From Photobacterium sp. GJ3 (GTDB lineage Bacteria; Pseudomonadota; Gammaproteobacteria; Enterobacterales; Vibrionaceae): a stretch of DNA of 64,000 nt. The notes under the pieces were generated by a model. It saw only the letters and a list, made by a program, of their open reading frames with translations, was not told the DNA's origin and made no database searches. The stretch spans positions 3,286,001 to 3,350,000 of the forward strand of contig NZ_CP073578.1 of assembly GCF_018199995.1 (NCBI RefSeq). The letters are read 5' to 3'. Made by a program: the position numbers and the translations under genes. Of the stretch, positions 5,500-14,481 are shown in pieces (the first letter of the stretch is position 1; every line of letters begins with the position of its first letter).

Positions 5500-8400
5500 T
5501 TAACTCCCACTACCGAATAGTCCTGGCCAGATCCTACTGCCATCTTTATTTTTAATCCGCTCATTAGTTACAGGATCTCTTCTATGGTGATGTGGGTTAG
5601 GGTGATCACTTGCACGTCCATGAGTAGACCTATCTGTCCTGCCCACTCGGCGACCAAATTCATCATAATGAGTTGTTTGGTGATAGGTTCCACCAGATGA
5701 ACTAGGCTTCTCTACATCATTGATGGTTCGAGTTCCTGGGGTTACTTGGTCAGGGTTTCTCTTCTTAATCCAGTAATCATCTGGAAGCGCTGTCTTGTTT
5801 GTAACATCATCAGACAATCCCTTCGTGAAACGATTTCTCACCCAATCCCCAGCTCCACTGAGCTGATTTTTTACCCAACTCCCAGCACTGCTGACCTGAT
5901 TTTTCAACCAGCTTCCACTCGCCTTTAAAATGCCAGGAGCAGCTTTAATGGTAATGCTCGTCCCAAGTCCCAGCCCCACAAAGTTAACTGGATGATATCC
6001 GAAAGCTGCAATTTGTGATTCCAAATCAATTGATTGGAATGTGCTGTACTCAGAAGGGGGCAAAGCACCAGGGTAATCAAACCACTGCATATCATATGGA
6101 TCTGGGAGCGTATCAAAATTCAAATATGCTGTTTCATCGCCCAGTTCATCCTTACCATTCTTATCACCAACATTCCCTTTGGGACCGACTAGGTCCTTAG
6201 ATGTCGATGTCTCCTGGCTATTAGTCGTCGCCCCCTCAATGTGTCTGAACCCCGTCGGATCAATATACTTCAGCGGGTTATTCCACGTATAAGTATAGCG
6301 GTTGAAGCTACCCGTCACATAAGGTGACTGGATCAACGGATCTGCACTCAGAAAGCGGCCGAGTTCCTGATCATATACACGGCCGTTCATGTGGATCAAA
6401 CCCACTTCTTCAATGTGCTCGTGGCCAGTGTAGCCGCGGTTGGTCATCGCATCTTGCAAGAGCGACTGCTGATGGTGAGTGTCACGCCACTGCACACTCC
6501 GCATCCGCCCCCAAACATCGAAGCTCCGGCGTTCGACGATATAGCCATAGCCGTCGGTGATCATATCGACGGAATTCAGCGCATCGTAATGCAGGTAACG
6601 AATCTGTTTGTTTTCCAGATTGTTTTCTGCATTATTAAACTCAGTATTCAGTGCAATCAGTTTACCGTCAGCATAGATATAGTGCTGATGCTGAATCTGG
6701 CCAGTGTTCGTGTCTGTGATTCGCTCGTAAACATTCCCAAAGTAAACCGTTTGTTTGCCATCACTGGCTTTTTTCAGATAACGGTTGTGATTGGCATCAT
6801 AAACAAACTCAACTGTCTGCCCGTTACGGGTGATCGTCACCGGTTTATTAAATGCACTCCATTCAATCACGCGCTCTGGGATACTGGTACCGCCTGCCGC
6901 AGCACGAATCATATTTCCTGCGCTATCGTACTGATAATTCAGGCCATTCGCCTGAGTGACCGCATGAGGCCCACCCCCCTGCTGACCATAGCTGTAGTTG
7001 CCCACGTCAGTTTTCGATTTGAGGTTGCCCAGCTTGTCGTAACTGAAATGGAAAGGCCCTGCAAAGTCTGGATTATTCAGTCCGTGTTTATCGGGAGAAT
7101 CCAGCACAACCCGGTTGCTCGTCACCCGATCCAGGCCATCGTAGACATAGCTGTCGGTAACGCCCAGCTCACTGTCCTGACGGTAAACCACATTATTATG
7201 GTTATCGTATTTGTAGTGCAGAAAGCGAACGTTTCTGCCTTTTTTCTGGGCACTTGGCAACGCCGCATGAAACAGCTGGTCGCCCTGGTGTGTTGTCATG
7301 TAATCCGGACGGCCGGTTGCTGCATTGTGACTGTAGGTGTTCACCAGCCCGTTACCCAGGGTTTCTGCCAGCGTGTGATCAAATGCATCAGTATCGCGGC
7401 GCTGCCAGTAATATACATAGGCAGTATTTGATGCTGACTTTGCCAGATCGGCATTTGTCAGAATGGTATTGAGATGATCGGCCTGCCCGACTTGCTGCGT
7501 TTTTTCACATTGACTGCCTGAAACGTGCTTTATTTGATGCCCACCTAACTGATTGGCGTAATCGCAGTAAGCTCCGGTTAAATCGGCGACACGTTCAGCC
7601 AATGCCGTTAAGTCATTCGCCAGGTCAATATAGAATTTATAGCGCTGCCCTGAAATCCGCGCAGCTTCAGCCAGATCTTCTGCGGTAAAAAGCAGTTCCT
7701 CACGGGTCTCTCCGTCGGCATGTGCCGCGTAAATATCCCGATGGCTCATCAGATCTTTGTGACCGTTACCGTCGTAATCCGCCAGAATCAGATCGTCGGA
7801 AGCAGTCAGTGAAAGTTTATCGAAATCCGCCTTGGTGAACTGATGAACCGTGGCATCATAATTCCGCTTTCCACCGCTGGTGCCCGCCAACGATGTCTCT
7901 AACTGGTACACCGCTTCACCTAAGGTGATATCCAGTGGCACGCTGACATCATCATGCAGCAATACCCAGGTCGCCGGACGCAAATAGCACTGCCCCTGAC
8001 TGTCGCACCATTGCTTAAACCGATACCCATTGCCGAGCAGATCTGCCGATGCAGCGTCCAGACTCCGGATATTGACAGTTTTCTGCTGATATTCTGCTGC
8101 CTTTTTGTGAAAGAAGGCTTCACGGGCGGCATACTTCTCAGCCGTTACCGCATACTGCATGGCCTGTTTTTTAGCTTGAGTCAGTAGTGCATTAATTTCT
8201 TTACGGAAACTGGCGCTAGTGAAGGCTTCATCCGCGTACATTTTCGGACTGCGAACCGCAGACATATAGCCCTGAGGATTATAGATATATTCAACGGCAA
8301 AACGATCCAGCGTATTGTTTTTATCACTGAGCTGATTGACGAGACCAACGATAGAACTATCGACGCCATTCGGACGCACTTCACGGCTGACACGCTCATA

Positions 8401-11400
8401 GCCATCGTATTCGTACCGTGTGCTGAATTTTTCACCACCCGTTTGTACCGTCACCTCTTCGGTGAGTCCGGCCGCGTTATAGTAATAGTCGGTCCGATTA
8501 CCATAGCCTTCAAAGTAAGACAATGCCCCCGTCAGTCGTGTGTCATAGACCCAACTCGAGGTGTGCCGACCTTCGGTTTGTGCCGTTTTTCGGCCAAGGG
8601 CATCGTAGTCAATCGTCGTGATCACGCCATTGGCATCACGTTTTTCAATTAACTCACCCAGAGCATTGTAGGTATAGGTCCACTTCCCTAAGTCCGGGTC
8701 ATCCAGTGAGCGTCGGTGACCCAGATTGTCATACCGGACAGAAGTTGTATTTCCGGCTGAGTCGCTAGAAGAGCGAAGAAGGCCATCCGGATAATAGGTA
8801 TAGGTTTGCGAAGCACCTTCCGGTTCGTGTTTCTGCAGTATATGGCCCAGCAGGTTTTGCACTGTGCTGTGCTGAAAGCCGCGTGCATCCGTGACTGTCG
8901 TTGTTAAGCCTTGATAAACCGTCGTGAATTCCGCCCGTCCGCCATGGCTGGCAGGTTCCGACTTTTTCACTTCACGGTTCAGGGCGTCATATTCAATCGT
9001 GACATAAGGCGCAGGCGCATGCTTTTTCACAAACTGCGGACGTGTCACTTTCACCTTACGACCTTGGCGGTCCCATACCGTATCCACGACCACAAACTGA
9101 CCATTAAAGGCCTGATGCAGTCGACGAATTTCACGTCCCGCATAATCATACTGAGTCACGACTTCACCGCCGGCAGCGGCTTTCGTCACTGAACATGACA
9201 CCGTTTTCGACGTCTTGTGCGGACAGGTCTCATTCAGGGTGTAACCATAAGAGACTGTATGACCGTTCCCCGGCAAAGTTTCCTGTGTCAGACGATTGAA
9301 GCCATCATACCCGTAACGGGTTGTCCGGCCTTGCGGGTTGATGCTGGATACCTTGACGCCATCAGCGTTGTAACTGACTTGGGTCTCATGGCCCAACGCA
9401 TTTTGAATCCGACTGGGAAATAATCCATCGTGATCGTAAATGGTGACGGTTTCACGTACAGGAGCATCAGTGCCGGAAACAGATTCTGTCGTCGGATTAC
9501 CCCAGCGATCATAAAGAAATTGCTTGGTCAGCGTTTTACCGGCGACACCCACTGTTGCACCGGCTTCATAGTCTGACGCTGTGGTCCTTGATGCGCTGAT
9601 CAGCCCGTTTGATGTGTAATCAAATTCATTCTTAACCGTACGTGTCAGGCCCGTTTTGATATCTTGCACGGTCGTTTGGGTCGATTTCAGTGCCCCCACC
9701 TGCCAGTATCTGTCGCCGACTTCAGTCATCAATTGCGACACAGTTCGGGAACTGGAGGAAAGTTCTGCATCGCTGTCACTATTGACATTTTTAAATACAA
9801 ATGTGCCGCCACAGGTTTTGGGTGAGACTTTGTTAAAATCAGAAGCGGAAATCGCGGTCAGATGACCGGTATAGGTTGTCACACCAACGGTATTCGTCGA
9901 AGCACCGCGACCATCGTAACGGTAGTAACTGTTGTATCTTTCCAGTACAAGCGGGGTTGAGACATCACCATGAATCAGAATGACAAAATCACTGGGCTTA
10001 AAATACGATTTTCCGTCTGAGCCACAGAACTTCTGCAGCCCGGCTTTGAACCTCGAGATTGTCTGCGAAGTCACGCCATTGTATTGGGTAATATCGTAAA
10101 TTTGATGGCGTTGAAGAACACCGGACGATAAGTATTCATGAGTCACCTGCTGGGTAAAATGACCTGCATGCTCGTCTGTCCCCGTGAGTGTCGTTTCTTC
10201 TTCGTTCACATTTCCGAAAGCGTCCACGACACGTTTGATCGTTTCTTTCTTCGTTATCAAAGACGCATTGTTCAGATCGTACTGAACAGATTCAGAAGTA
10301 TTCGCGTAAACCTGGAAATAATCACCTTTCTTAACGGATGTATATTGATGACTGGTCGAGGAAACTTTTTTCCCATCTTTATAAACCGTAATACGATTTA
10401 CTTTTCCAGATTTAACGGGATCAATATTTTCAAATTCGGTGACCCGTACCGTTTGAACATCACCTTTTTCTGTTTCAGTCACCATGGCAAAACCTAAGAA
10501 GCCATAACCTTCCCGATGAGATTTTGCCCCTTCATACAGATAACTGTAGTTCGTCGAATTGTAGCCACGGGGTGATTTAACAACATCTGACACCAGATAA
10601 CGACGAGGTGTACTGTTTTGCACCGGATACTGATGGTATCGGTGTTGCTTATGAACTGATGCGTCTGAAGCCGGCTTATACACAATGGTGTAATCAACAC
10701 CGTACTCTTGAATTTTCTTAATTTTATCCTGAGCAAATGGAACGCTTCGTTTGATTATTCTGTTTGAAATTACATCTGGCCATCCATCAGAATTCACATC
10801 AACAATTGACGTTGCCATTTTCTCATATTGATAGACACCTTCAACTTTATTGTTGACATGAAAAAGACCACCATTATTTAAATAAACAACCCCTCCATAA
10901 ACAACATCAGGAAACCCATCACTGTTCACATCAGATAATGTTAAATCTTTTGCATTAGATGCATAGGAAGTTCTATATTCAATACGATCTTTTCTACTCC
11001 CCTCAACAATATATCTTTCCTTTGTAATTGTTCCTTTCCCCGGGAAAGAAAAGCCCGTCAGATGAATGAAAGAATCACCATTGTTAATAAAAACTTTTGT
11101 TTTATAAGTGATATTACCAAATCTATTTGCTCTTCTGTCATTCCAAAATGTATCAAATGTAACGATATCAAGATAACCATCAGCGTTTATATCTTGCACA
11201 CCGACAAATTTTTCAACATCTATGATGGTTTGAATTAACTTCCCATTCCTATAATACTGAATATCATTACGATTATTATCATATTTGATGTACTCAGCAT
11301 CCTTTCCATCATTATCAAAATCATAATACTCGCAGTTTTCACAAGTTCCTTTTAATGAGTAAGCACCATTTCCATTCGAATCTGCTGGATTTCTATACTG

Positions 11401-12750
11401 GCTGGCCCAAGGCCATTTCCCTTTATCAACTTCATAACTAAAGTATTCGCCATACTTACCTGAACCTGTTGGATAAGCTCGCATTTCTCCTAATGAGCTA
11501 AAAGACCCATTCTTTTTTTTAGGCCATGCACAAAAAGATTTATAGGATGGTTTATCTGTCCCTGTCCAGTCAGTGACAGCAAAGTCATGACAAATAGAAT
11601 TGCTATTTGACGGATAAGTAATATTTACCCCTTGCAGTTTTACCTTTGCGTCACTATTAGTTTCAACTTTTCTCTTATTCGTAGAAAAAGAAAATATTTC
11701 TACGTTACCATCCCTCTCAATATCATAAAATTTGTATGTTCTTTCACCATTAAATTGAGAGAAAATTATCTTATCTGACTGAAAGTTAGTTTTTAATTTT
11801 GACTGCCATTCAAAAGCCACCGGGGTGCTGCACGCACCGCCAACACACTGTTCAATTTTTGTCAAAAGAGAACGTTGAGTCCCAGCAGAGGATTGATAAG
11901 TCAGGTGATAAGTAGCAAATTCACGATCTGAACCATTTCTGGAGACAATCGATTTGATCCGGTGCTGCTGATTGAGCTTACTGCCTTTCAGATAAGAGAA
12001 CGTTTTATCTGTCCGTGTATCATAATTGAGCACCACAGAACCGCCGACATAACTCACTTTGCTCAGCAGATGTGTCCCGGCAGCCTGGTTTTCTGAATAA
12101 GCATAGTGAATCGCGTTTTGTTTGGTTTTATCCGTTATTTTATTCAGCGACCATTTGTAGACGTCTGACTTCCCGGGCAGTTCGACTCTTGCATCACCAG
12201 TGACACCATACTCAAACACCTGACCCGTTTTGGTCCAGACTTTGAAGTATTGTGGGCCATTCCCTTGCTGACCAAATGACATCACCTTACGATAGTCATC
12301 AATATGGGTCCGGTATTCTGTTTGCGCGCCACCAGCCTTGCCGGAAATGGCGATTAAACGCTCCCCATCAATACAGAACTGATCTTCTGCATTAAAATGA
12401 ACCCCACCCCAGACACCATCAATGGCACGGTTCTTCCCACAGCGGTAGATAGATGACAGCCCCTTCAGATGCCAGCCGACACCGAGCGGACCATTGCCAC
12501 TGTTACTCCGGTATTCAAAACTGAGATTAGGCTGATGTCGCGCCCGGCCAGGCGCGACAGCAATGGGTAAAGAATAGGTCGCTTCACCGCCTGAGGTTTG
12601 ATATTCACCGCTGAGGACAATGTTCTTTCCATCACCAGCGGTCAAAGCAAAAGCTTTCGATGGCGAGAATCCAAGGAGGATTCCCAGAAAAATACATGAT
12701 GCTATCGCCAGTTCATTGCCCGACAGACGATGGAAAATTCCATTTTTCAT
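5500..12750 (-). CDS. Full-length exported Rhs/YD-repeat polymorphic toxin
   Basis: A giant protein of about 2416 residues. The ATG at 12750 is preferred because AGGGA lies 6 nt upstream; ATG 12756 and TTG 12765 are alternatives. It begins with a signal peptide (hydrophobic core IASCIFLGILLGF, cut near AFA). An SpvB/TcaC-like region follows (GEATYSLPI, GPLGVGWHL), then FG-GAP-like motifs (DINADGYLDI, DVNSDGFPDV, DVNSDGWPDV, about residues 520-670). Many YD repeats extend from about 1080, with the Rhs core (GRVYDQELGRFLSADP, YIDPTG) near 2165. A ~150-residue linker has three 11-residue repeats. The ~100-residue variable tip is His-rich (YHQTTHYDEFGRRVGRTD, HGRASDHPNPHHHRR), suggesting a metal-dependent nuclease, though unproven. 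The immunity gene is 5 nt downstream. The region 10740-11790 is much more AT-rich than the rest. Confidence 0.85.
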   Translation of the reverse strand: MKNGIFHRLSGNELAIASCIFLGILLGFSPSKAFALTAGDGKNIVLSGEYQTSGGEATYSLPIAVAPGRARHQPNLSFEYRSNSGNGPLGVGWHLKGLSSIYRCGKNRAIDGVWGGVHFNAEDQFCIDGERLIAISGKAGGAQTEYRTHIDDYRKVMSFGQQGNGPQYFKVWTKTGQVFEYGVTGDARVELPGKSDVYKWSLNKITDKTKQNAIHYAYSENQAAGTHLLSKVSYVGGSVVLNYDTRTDKTFSYLKGSKLNQQHRIKSIVSRNGSDREFATYHLTYQSSAGTQRSLLTKIEQCVGGACSTPVAFEWQSKLKTNFQSDKIIFSQFNGERTYKFYDIERDGNVEIFSFSTNKRKVETNSDAKVKLQGVNITYPSNSNSICHDFAVTDWTGTDKPSYKSFCAWPKKKNGSFSSLGEMRAYPTGSGKYGEYFSYEVDKGKWPWASQYRNPADSNGNGAYSLKGTCENCEYYDFDNDGKDAEYIKYDNNRNDIQYYRNGKLIQTIIDVEKFVGVQDINADGYLDIVTFDTFWNDRRANRFGNITYKTKVFINNGDSFIHLTGFSFPGKGTITKERYIVEGSRKDRIEYRTSYASNAKDLTLSDVNSDGFPDVVYGGVVYLNNGGLFHVNNKVEGVYQYEKMATSIVDVNSDGWPDVISNRIIKRSVPFAQDKIKKIQEYGVDYTIVYKPASDASVHKQHRYHQYPVQNSTPRRYLVSDVVKSPRGYNSTNYSYLYEGAKSHREGYGFLGFAMVTETEKGDVQTVRVTEFENIDPVKSGKVNRITVYKDGKKVSSTSHQYTSVKKGDYFQVYANTSESVQYDLNNASLITKKETIKRVVDAFGNVNEEETTLTGTDEHAGHFTQQVTHEYLSSGVLQRHQIYDITQYNGVTSQTISRFKAGLQKFCGSDGKSYFKPSDFVILIHGDVSTPLVLERYNSYYRYDGRGASTNTVGVTTYTGHLTAISASDFNKVSPKTCGGTFVFKNVNSDSDAELSSSSRTVSQLMTEVGDRYWQVGALKSTQTTVQDIKTGLTRTVKNEFDYTSNGLISASRTTASDYEAGATVGVAGKTLTKQFLYDRWGNPTTESVSGTDAPVRETVTIYDHDGLFPSRIQNALGHETQVSYNADGVKVSSINPQGRTTRYGYDGFNRLTQETLPGNGHTVSYGYTLNETCPHKTSKTVSCSVTKAAAGGEVVTQYDYAGREIRRLHQAFNGQFVVVDTVWDRQGRKVKVTRPQFVKKHAPAPYVTIEYDALNREVKKSEPASHGGRAEFTTVYQGLTTTVTDARGFQHSTVQNLLGHILQKHEPEGASQTYTYYPDGLLRSSSDSAGNTTSVRYDNLGHRRSLDDPDLGKWTYTYNALGELIEKRDANGVITTIDYDALGRKTAQTEGRHTSSWVYDTRLTGALSYFEGYGNRTDYYYNAAGLTEEVTVQTGGEKFSTRYEYDGYERVSREVRPNGVDSSIVGLVNQLSDKNNTLDRFAVEYIYNPQGYMSAVRSPKMYADEAFTSASFRKEINALLTQAKKQAMQYAVTAEKYAAREAFFHKKAAEYQQKTVNIRSLDAASADLLGNGYRFKQWCDSQGQCYLRPATWVLLHDDVSVPLDITLGEAVYQLETSLAGTSGGKRNYDATVHQFTKADFDKLSLTASDDLILADYDGNGHKDLMSHRDIYAAHADGETREELLFTAEDLAEAARISGQRYKFYIDLANDLTALAERVADLTGAYCDYANQLGGHQIKHVSGSQCEKTQQVGQADHLNTILTNADLAKSASNTAYVYYWQRRDTDAFDHTLAETLGNGLVNTYSHNAATGRPDYMTTHQGDQLFHAALPSAQKKGRNVRFLHYKYDNHNNVVYRQDSELGVTDSYVYDGLDRVTSNRVVLDSPDKHGLNNPDFAGPFHFSYDKLGNLKSKTDVGNYSYGQQGGGPHAVTQANGLNYQYDSAGNMIRAAAGGTSIPERVIEWSAFNKPVTITRNGQTVEFVYDANHNRYLKKASDGKQTVYFGNVYERITDTNTGQIQHQHYIYADGKLIALNTEFNNAENNLENKQIRYLHYDALNSVDMITDGYGYIVERRSFDVWGRMRSVQWRDTHHQQSLLQDAMTNRGYTGHEHIEEVGLIHMNGRVYDQELGRFLSADPLIQSPYVTGSFNRYTYTWNNPLKYIDPTGFRHIEGATTNSQETSTSKDLVGPKGNVGDKNGKDELGDETAYLNFDTLPDPYDMQWFDYPGALPPSEYSTFQSIDLESQIAAFGYHPVNFVGLGLGTSITIKAAPGILKASGSWLKNQVSSAGSWVKNQLSGAGDWVRNRFTKGLSDDVTNKTALPDDYWIKKRNPDQVTPGTRTINDVEKPSSSGGTYHQTTHYDEFGRRVGRTDRSTHGRASDHPNPHHHRRDPVTNERIKNKDGSRIWPGLFGSGS
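5798..6273. repeat. Direct repeat A, copy inside the intact rhs gene
   Basis: Counterpart of 1178-1640, same orientation. It covers the end of the Rhs core, the conserved linker and the FTKGLSDDVT junction. Downstream of 5798 the two copies share nothing, marking the border of the exchangeable tip. Confidence 0.85.
5818..5916 (-). repeat. Three tandem 11-residue repeats in the pre-tip linker (intact gene)
   Basis: The peptide units are GSWLKNQVSSA, GSWVKNQLSGA and GDWVRNRFTKG. Trp, basic and hydrophobic residues recur every 11 positions, which gives an amphipathic helix. It follows a glycine-rich hydrophobic stretch (VNFVGLGLGTSITI). It lies just before the variable tip. Confidence 0.75.
6230..6598. 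repeat. Direct repeat B, copy inside the intact rhs gene
   Basis: Counterpart of 4340-4706. It encodes the conserved Rhs core from YLHYDALNSVDMITDG to DPTGFRH. It overlaps repeat A by about 45 bp around the DPTG codons, the only part common to all three modules in which the core survives. Confidence 0.85.
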
Positions 12751-12774
12751 TCTCATTCCCTGCAACTGAATTTT

Positions 12775-13179
12775 TTATTCTTTATTTTGTTGTGATGAAA
12801 GCATCTGGTTCAGTGCTTCAAGTCGCTGTTTGAGTTCAACCAGCTCTCGTTCCTGGTTCTCATTCAAAACAACCGCTGTGGCATTGATATTATCCTGAGA
12901 AAATTGCGCCAGCTCTCCCCGGAGCAAAGGTAGGTTGGGGGCATCCTGATTCACCAGACCATAAGTCACGACCTGCTGTAATTGCTGAACCGGCGAGGGG
13001 TAACTTGCATCATCACTGAGCACACTCTCTGTGGTTTCAATGCCTTCTTCTGTGCGGATTTCATCTATATTCACCGTTTCTTTTTGTGATAACGATGTCA
13101 GTTGATAATACCCGGCACTGCATAGAGCCAGTACCAAAGCGAAGAACACCACTCCTGAGATGATCTTGGATTGAAGCAC
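12775..13179 (-). CDS. Membrane-anchored coiled-coil protein paired with Rhs
   Basis: The protein has one N-terminal TM helix (IISGVVFFALVLALCSAGYY), an acidic spacer, and a C-terminal coiled coil (ENQERELVELKQRLEALNQ). I chose the GTG at 13179, giving 134 aa, because GAGGGGA lies 6 nt upstream; a TTG at 13212 is the longer option. It is encoded about 24 nt upstream of the rhs start on the same strand, so the two are probably co-transcribed. I do not recognise the family. Topology suggests a periplasm-facing accessory protein, perhaps helping surface display or export of the Rhs protein. That role is inference only. Confidence 0.6.
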   Translation of the reverse strand: MLQSKIISGVVFFALVLALCSAGYYQLTSLSQKETVNIDEIRTEEGIETTESVLSDDASYPSPVQQLQQVVTYGLVNQDAPNLPLLRGELAQFSQDNINATAVVLNENQERELVELKQRLEALNQMLSSQQNKE

Positions 13180-13615
13180 AACACTCCCCTCAAAAAGCCC
13201 ATAAGCCGTCAAAATAATGACGAATTTAAAAGATGAATAGATTCACAGGTTGAGCATCATATATTTCTATAACGTTAAATCAACAGTTTCATACTTATTC
13301 TGTGCAGCCATCAAAAAGAAATATGGCGGCTTCCGCCCTCACTCCGATAATGAAATAAAATAAGTGATACATCTATTGCCTATAGGAATATCCAGATTGA
13401 TTCCATTTCACCACAGTTCAATGATCTCCACATGTATCATCAAAATAATAACCAAATGAAAAGGCAAGAATAAAAAACCACTGAGTGTTAAATATATAAA
13501 ATAATCACCCATTTTATTTAGCTGTTGAATGAAGGATAAAAACAAACGCGTGAAGCCTTCACTCTTACCAATCGACTGAAGGTAATCATTGCAGATGAAT
13601 ATCCCCCACCACCCA
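13180..13615. other. Non-coding AT-rich region upstream of the rhs operon
   Basis: About 430 bp without a credible gene. It should contain the promoter of the two-gene rhs operon reading leftward. A short hairpin GGCGG-CTT-CCGCC sits near 13325. The base composition is clearly lower in GC than the core genome to the right, and the border of the accessory region appears to be near 13600. Confidence 0.45.
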
Positions 13616-13643
13616 TAAAAAAAGCCGGCTTCTGCCGACTTTA
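13616..13643 (-). terminator. Terminator of yhhQ
   Basis: On the minus strand AAAGTCGGC, loop AGAA, GCCGGCTTTTTTT, 5 nt after the yhhQ stop. The stem contains one G-T pair and ends in a strong T run. Confidence 0.8.
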
Positions 13644-13648
13644 CAAAA

Positions 13649-14326
13649 TTACGATAATTCGTTGGAGGGATTCAATCGGGGCTGTGATTGCGTGAGGCGC
13701 TTGGCCAGATAATTCAGCAGAACACCATACATGGGGACGAACAGGCCCAGACTGATGATCAGCTTCACGCCATAATCCACCAGCGCGATCTCAACCCAGT
13801 GTTCGGCCATAAAGGCATCCGGGCTTTGGTAGAAAGCAATGGCGAAGAACGCCACGGTATCCATGGCATTGCCGAAAACGGTCGATGCAGCCGGGGCAAT
13901 CCACCATTGCTTGCACTGACGCAGACGGTTAAACACCGACACGTCCAGGATCTGGCCCAGCAGATAAGCCATAAAGCTGGCAATCGCGATGCGGGCGACG
14001 AATAAATTGAATTCCCCGAGCTGTGCGAATCCCTGAAAAGCGCCCTGATAGAAAATCACCGATAGCACATAAGAAACCGCCAGCGCTGGCAGCATCACCC
14101 GGGTAATGATCTGACGGGCCATTGCCGCGCCATAAATCCGCACGGTGAGATCTGTGGCCAGAAAGATGAAGGGAAAAGTAAAAGCACCCCAGGTGGTATG
14201 CACGCCGAACAGGGTAAAAGGAAGCTGTACCAGATAGTTACTGGAGGCAATGATCACCAAGTGAAATGCCACCAGAATCCAGAGGGCCTGGCGTTGCTGC
14301 ACCGGAGAAAAAGCAGAAGTCGTCAT
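13649..14326 (-). CDS. yhhQ: Queuosine precursor transporter YhhQ (VUT family)
   Basis: This 225-aa inner-membrane protein has about six TM helices. It shows the family motifs ASNYLVQLPF, GAFTFPFIFLATDLTVRIYG, and VFGNAMDTVAFFAIAF. YhhQ imports 7-cyano-7-deazaguanine/7-aminomethyl-7-deazaguanine for tRNA queuosine synthesis; the family was earlier called DUF165 or VUT. Length is normal and the gene stands alone with its own promoter and terminator. It is the first gene of the conserved chromosomal backbone to the right of the Rhs region. Confidence 0.9.
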   Translation of the reverse strand: MTTSAFSPVQQRQALWILVAFHLVIIASSNYLVQLPFTLFGVHTTWGAFTFPFIFLATDLTVRIYGAAMARQIITRVMLPALAVSYVLSVIFYQGAFQGFAQLGEFNLFVARIAIASFMAYLLGQILDVSVFNRLRQCKQWWIAPAASTVFGNAMDTVAFFAIAFYQSPDAFMAEHWVEIALVDYGVKLIISLGLFVPMYGVLLNYLAKRLTQSQPRLNPSNELS

Positions 14327-14413
14327 TGATAGACCTTTTTGTCAATGGGGGCGAGGGAACCCATGAAATTCACGCAGCACATTTTTTAGACAGTACTGCG
14401 ACCAAGGGCGCCG

Positions 14414-14441
14414 ATTATACCGTAACCAATCCGGCTGCCAA
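14414..14441 (-). promoter_or_regulatory. Sigma-70-type promoter of yhhQ
   Basis: On the minus strand TTGGCA (14436-14441), a 16-bp spacer and a perfect TATAAT (14414-14419). Transcription would begin near 14407 and give a leader of about 80 nt with a possible small CATGGG/CCCATTG hairpin before the yhhQ start. Confidence 0.6.
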
Positions 14442-14481
14442 CCCATCGGCGACACAGCAAACGTTTGCCATAAAAAATTGA

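Noticed and set aside
5500..5797. Naming the intact Rhs tip as a specific HNH or other nuclease family
   Set aside because: The His- and Asp-rich pattern is suggestive, but I cannot match it to a particular family without a profile search.
6391..7431. 346-codon plus-strand open frame opposite the rhs gene
   Set aside because: It is a shadow of the YD-repeat codons, has no ribosome-binding site and a composition unlike a real protein.
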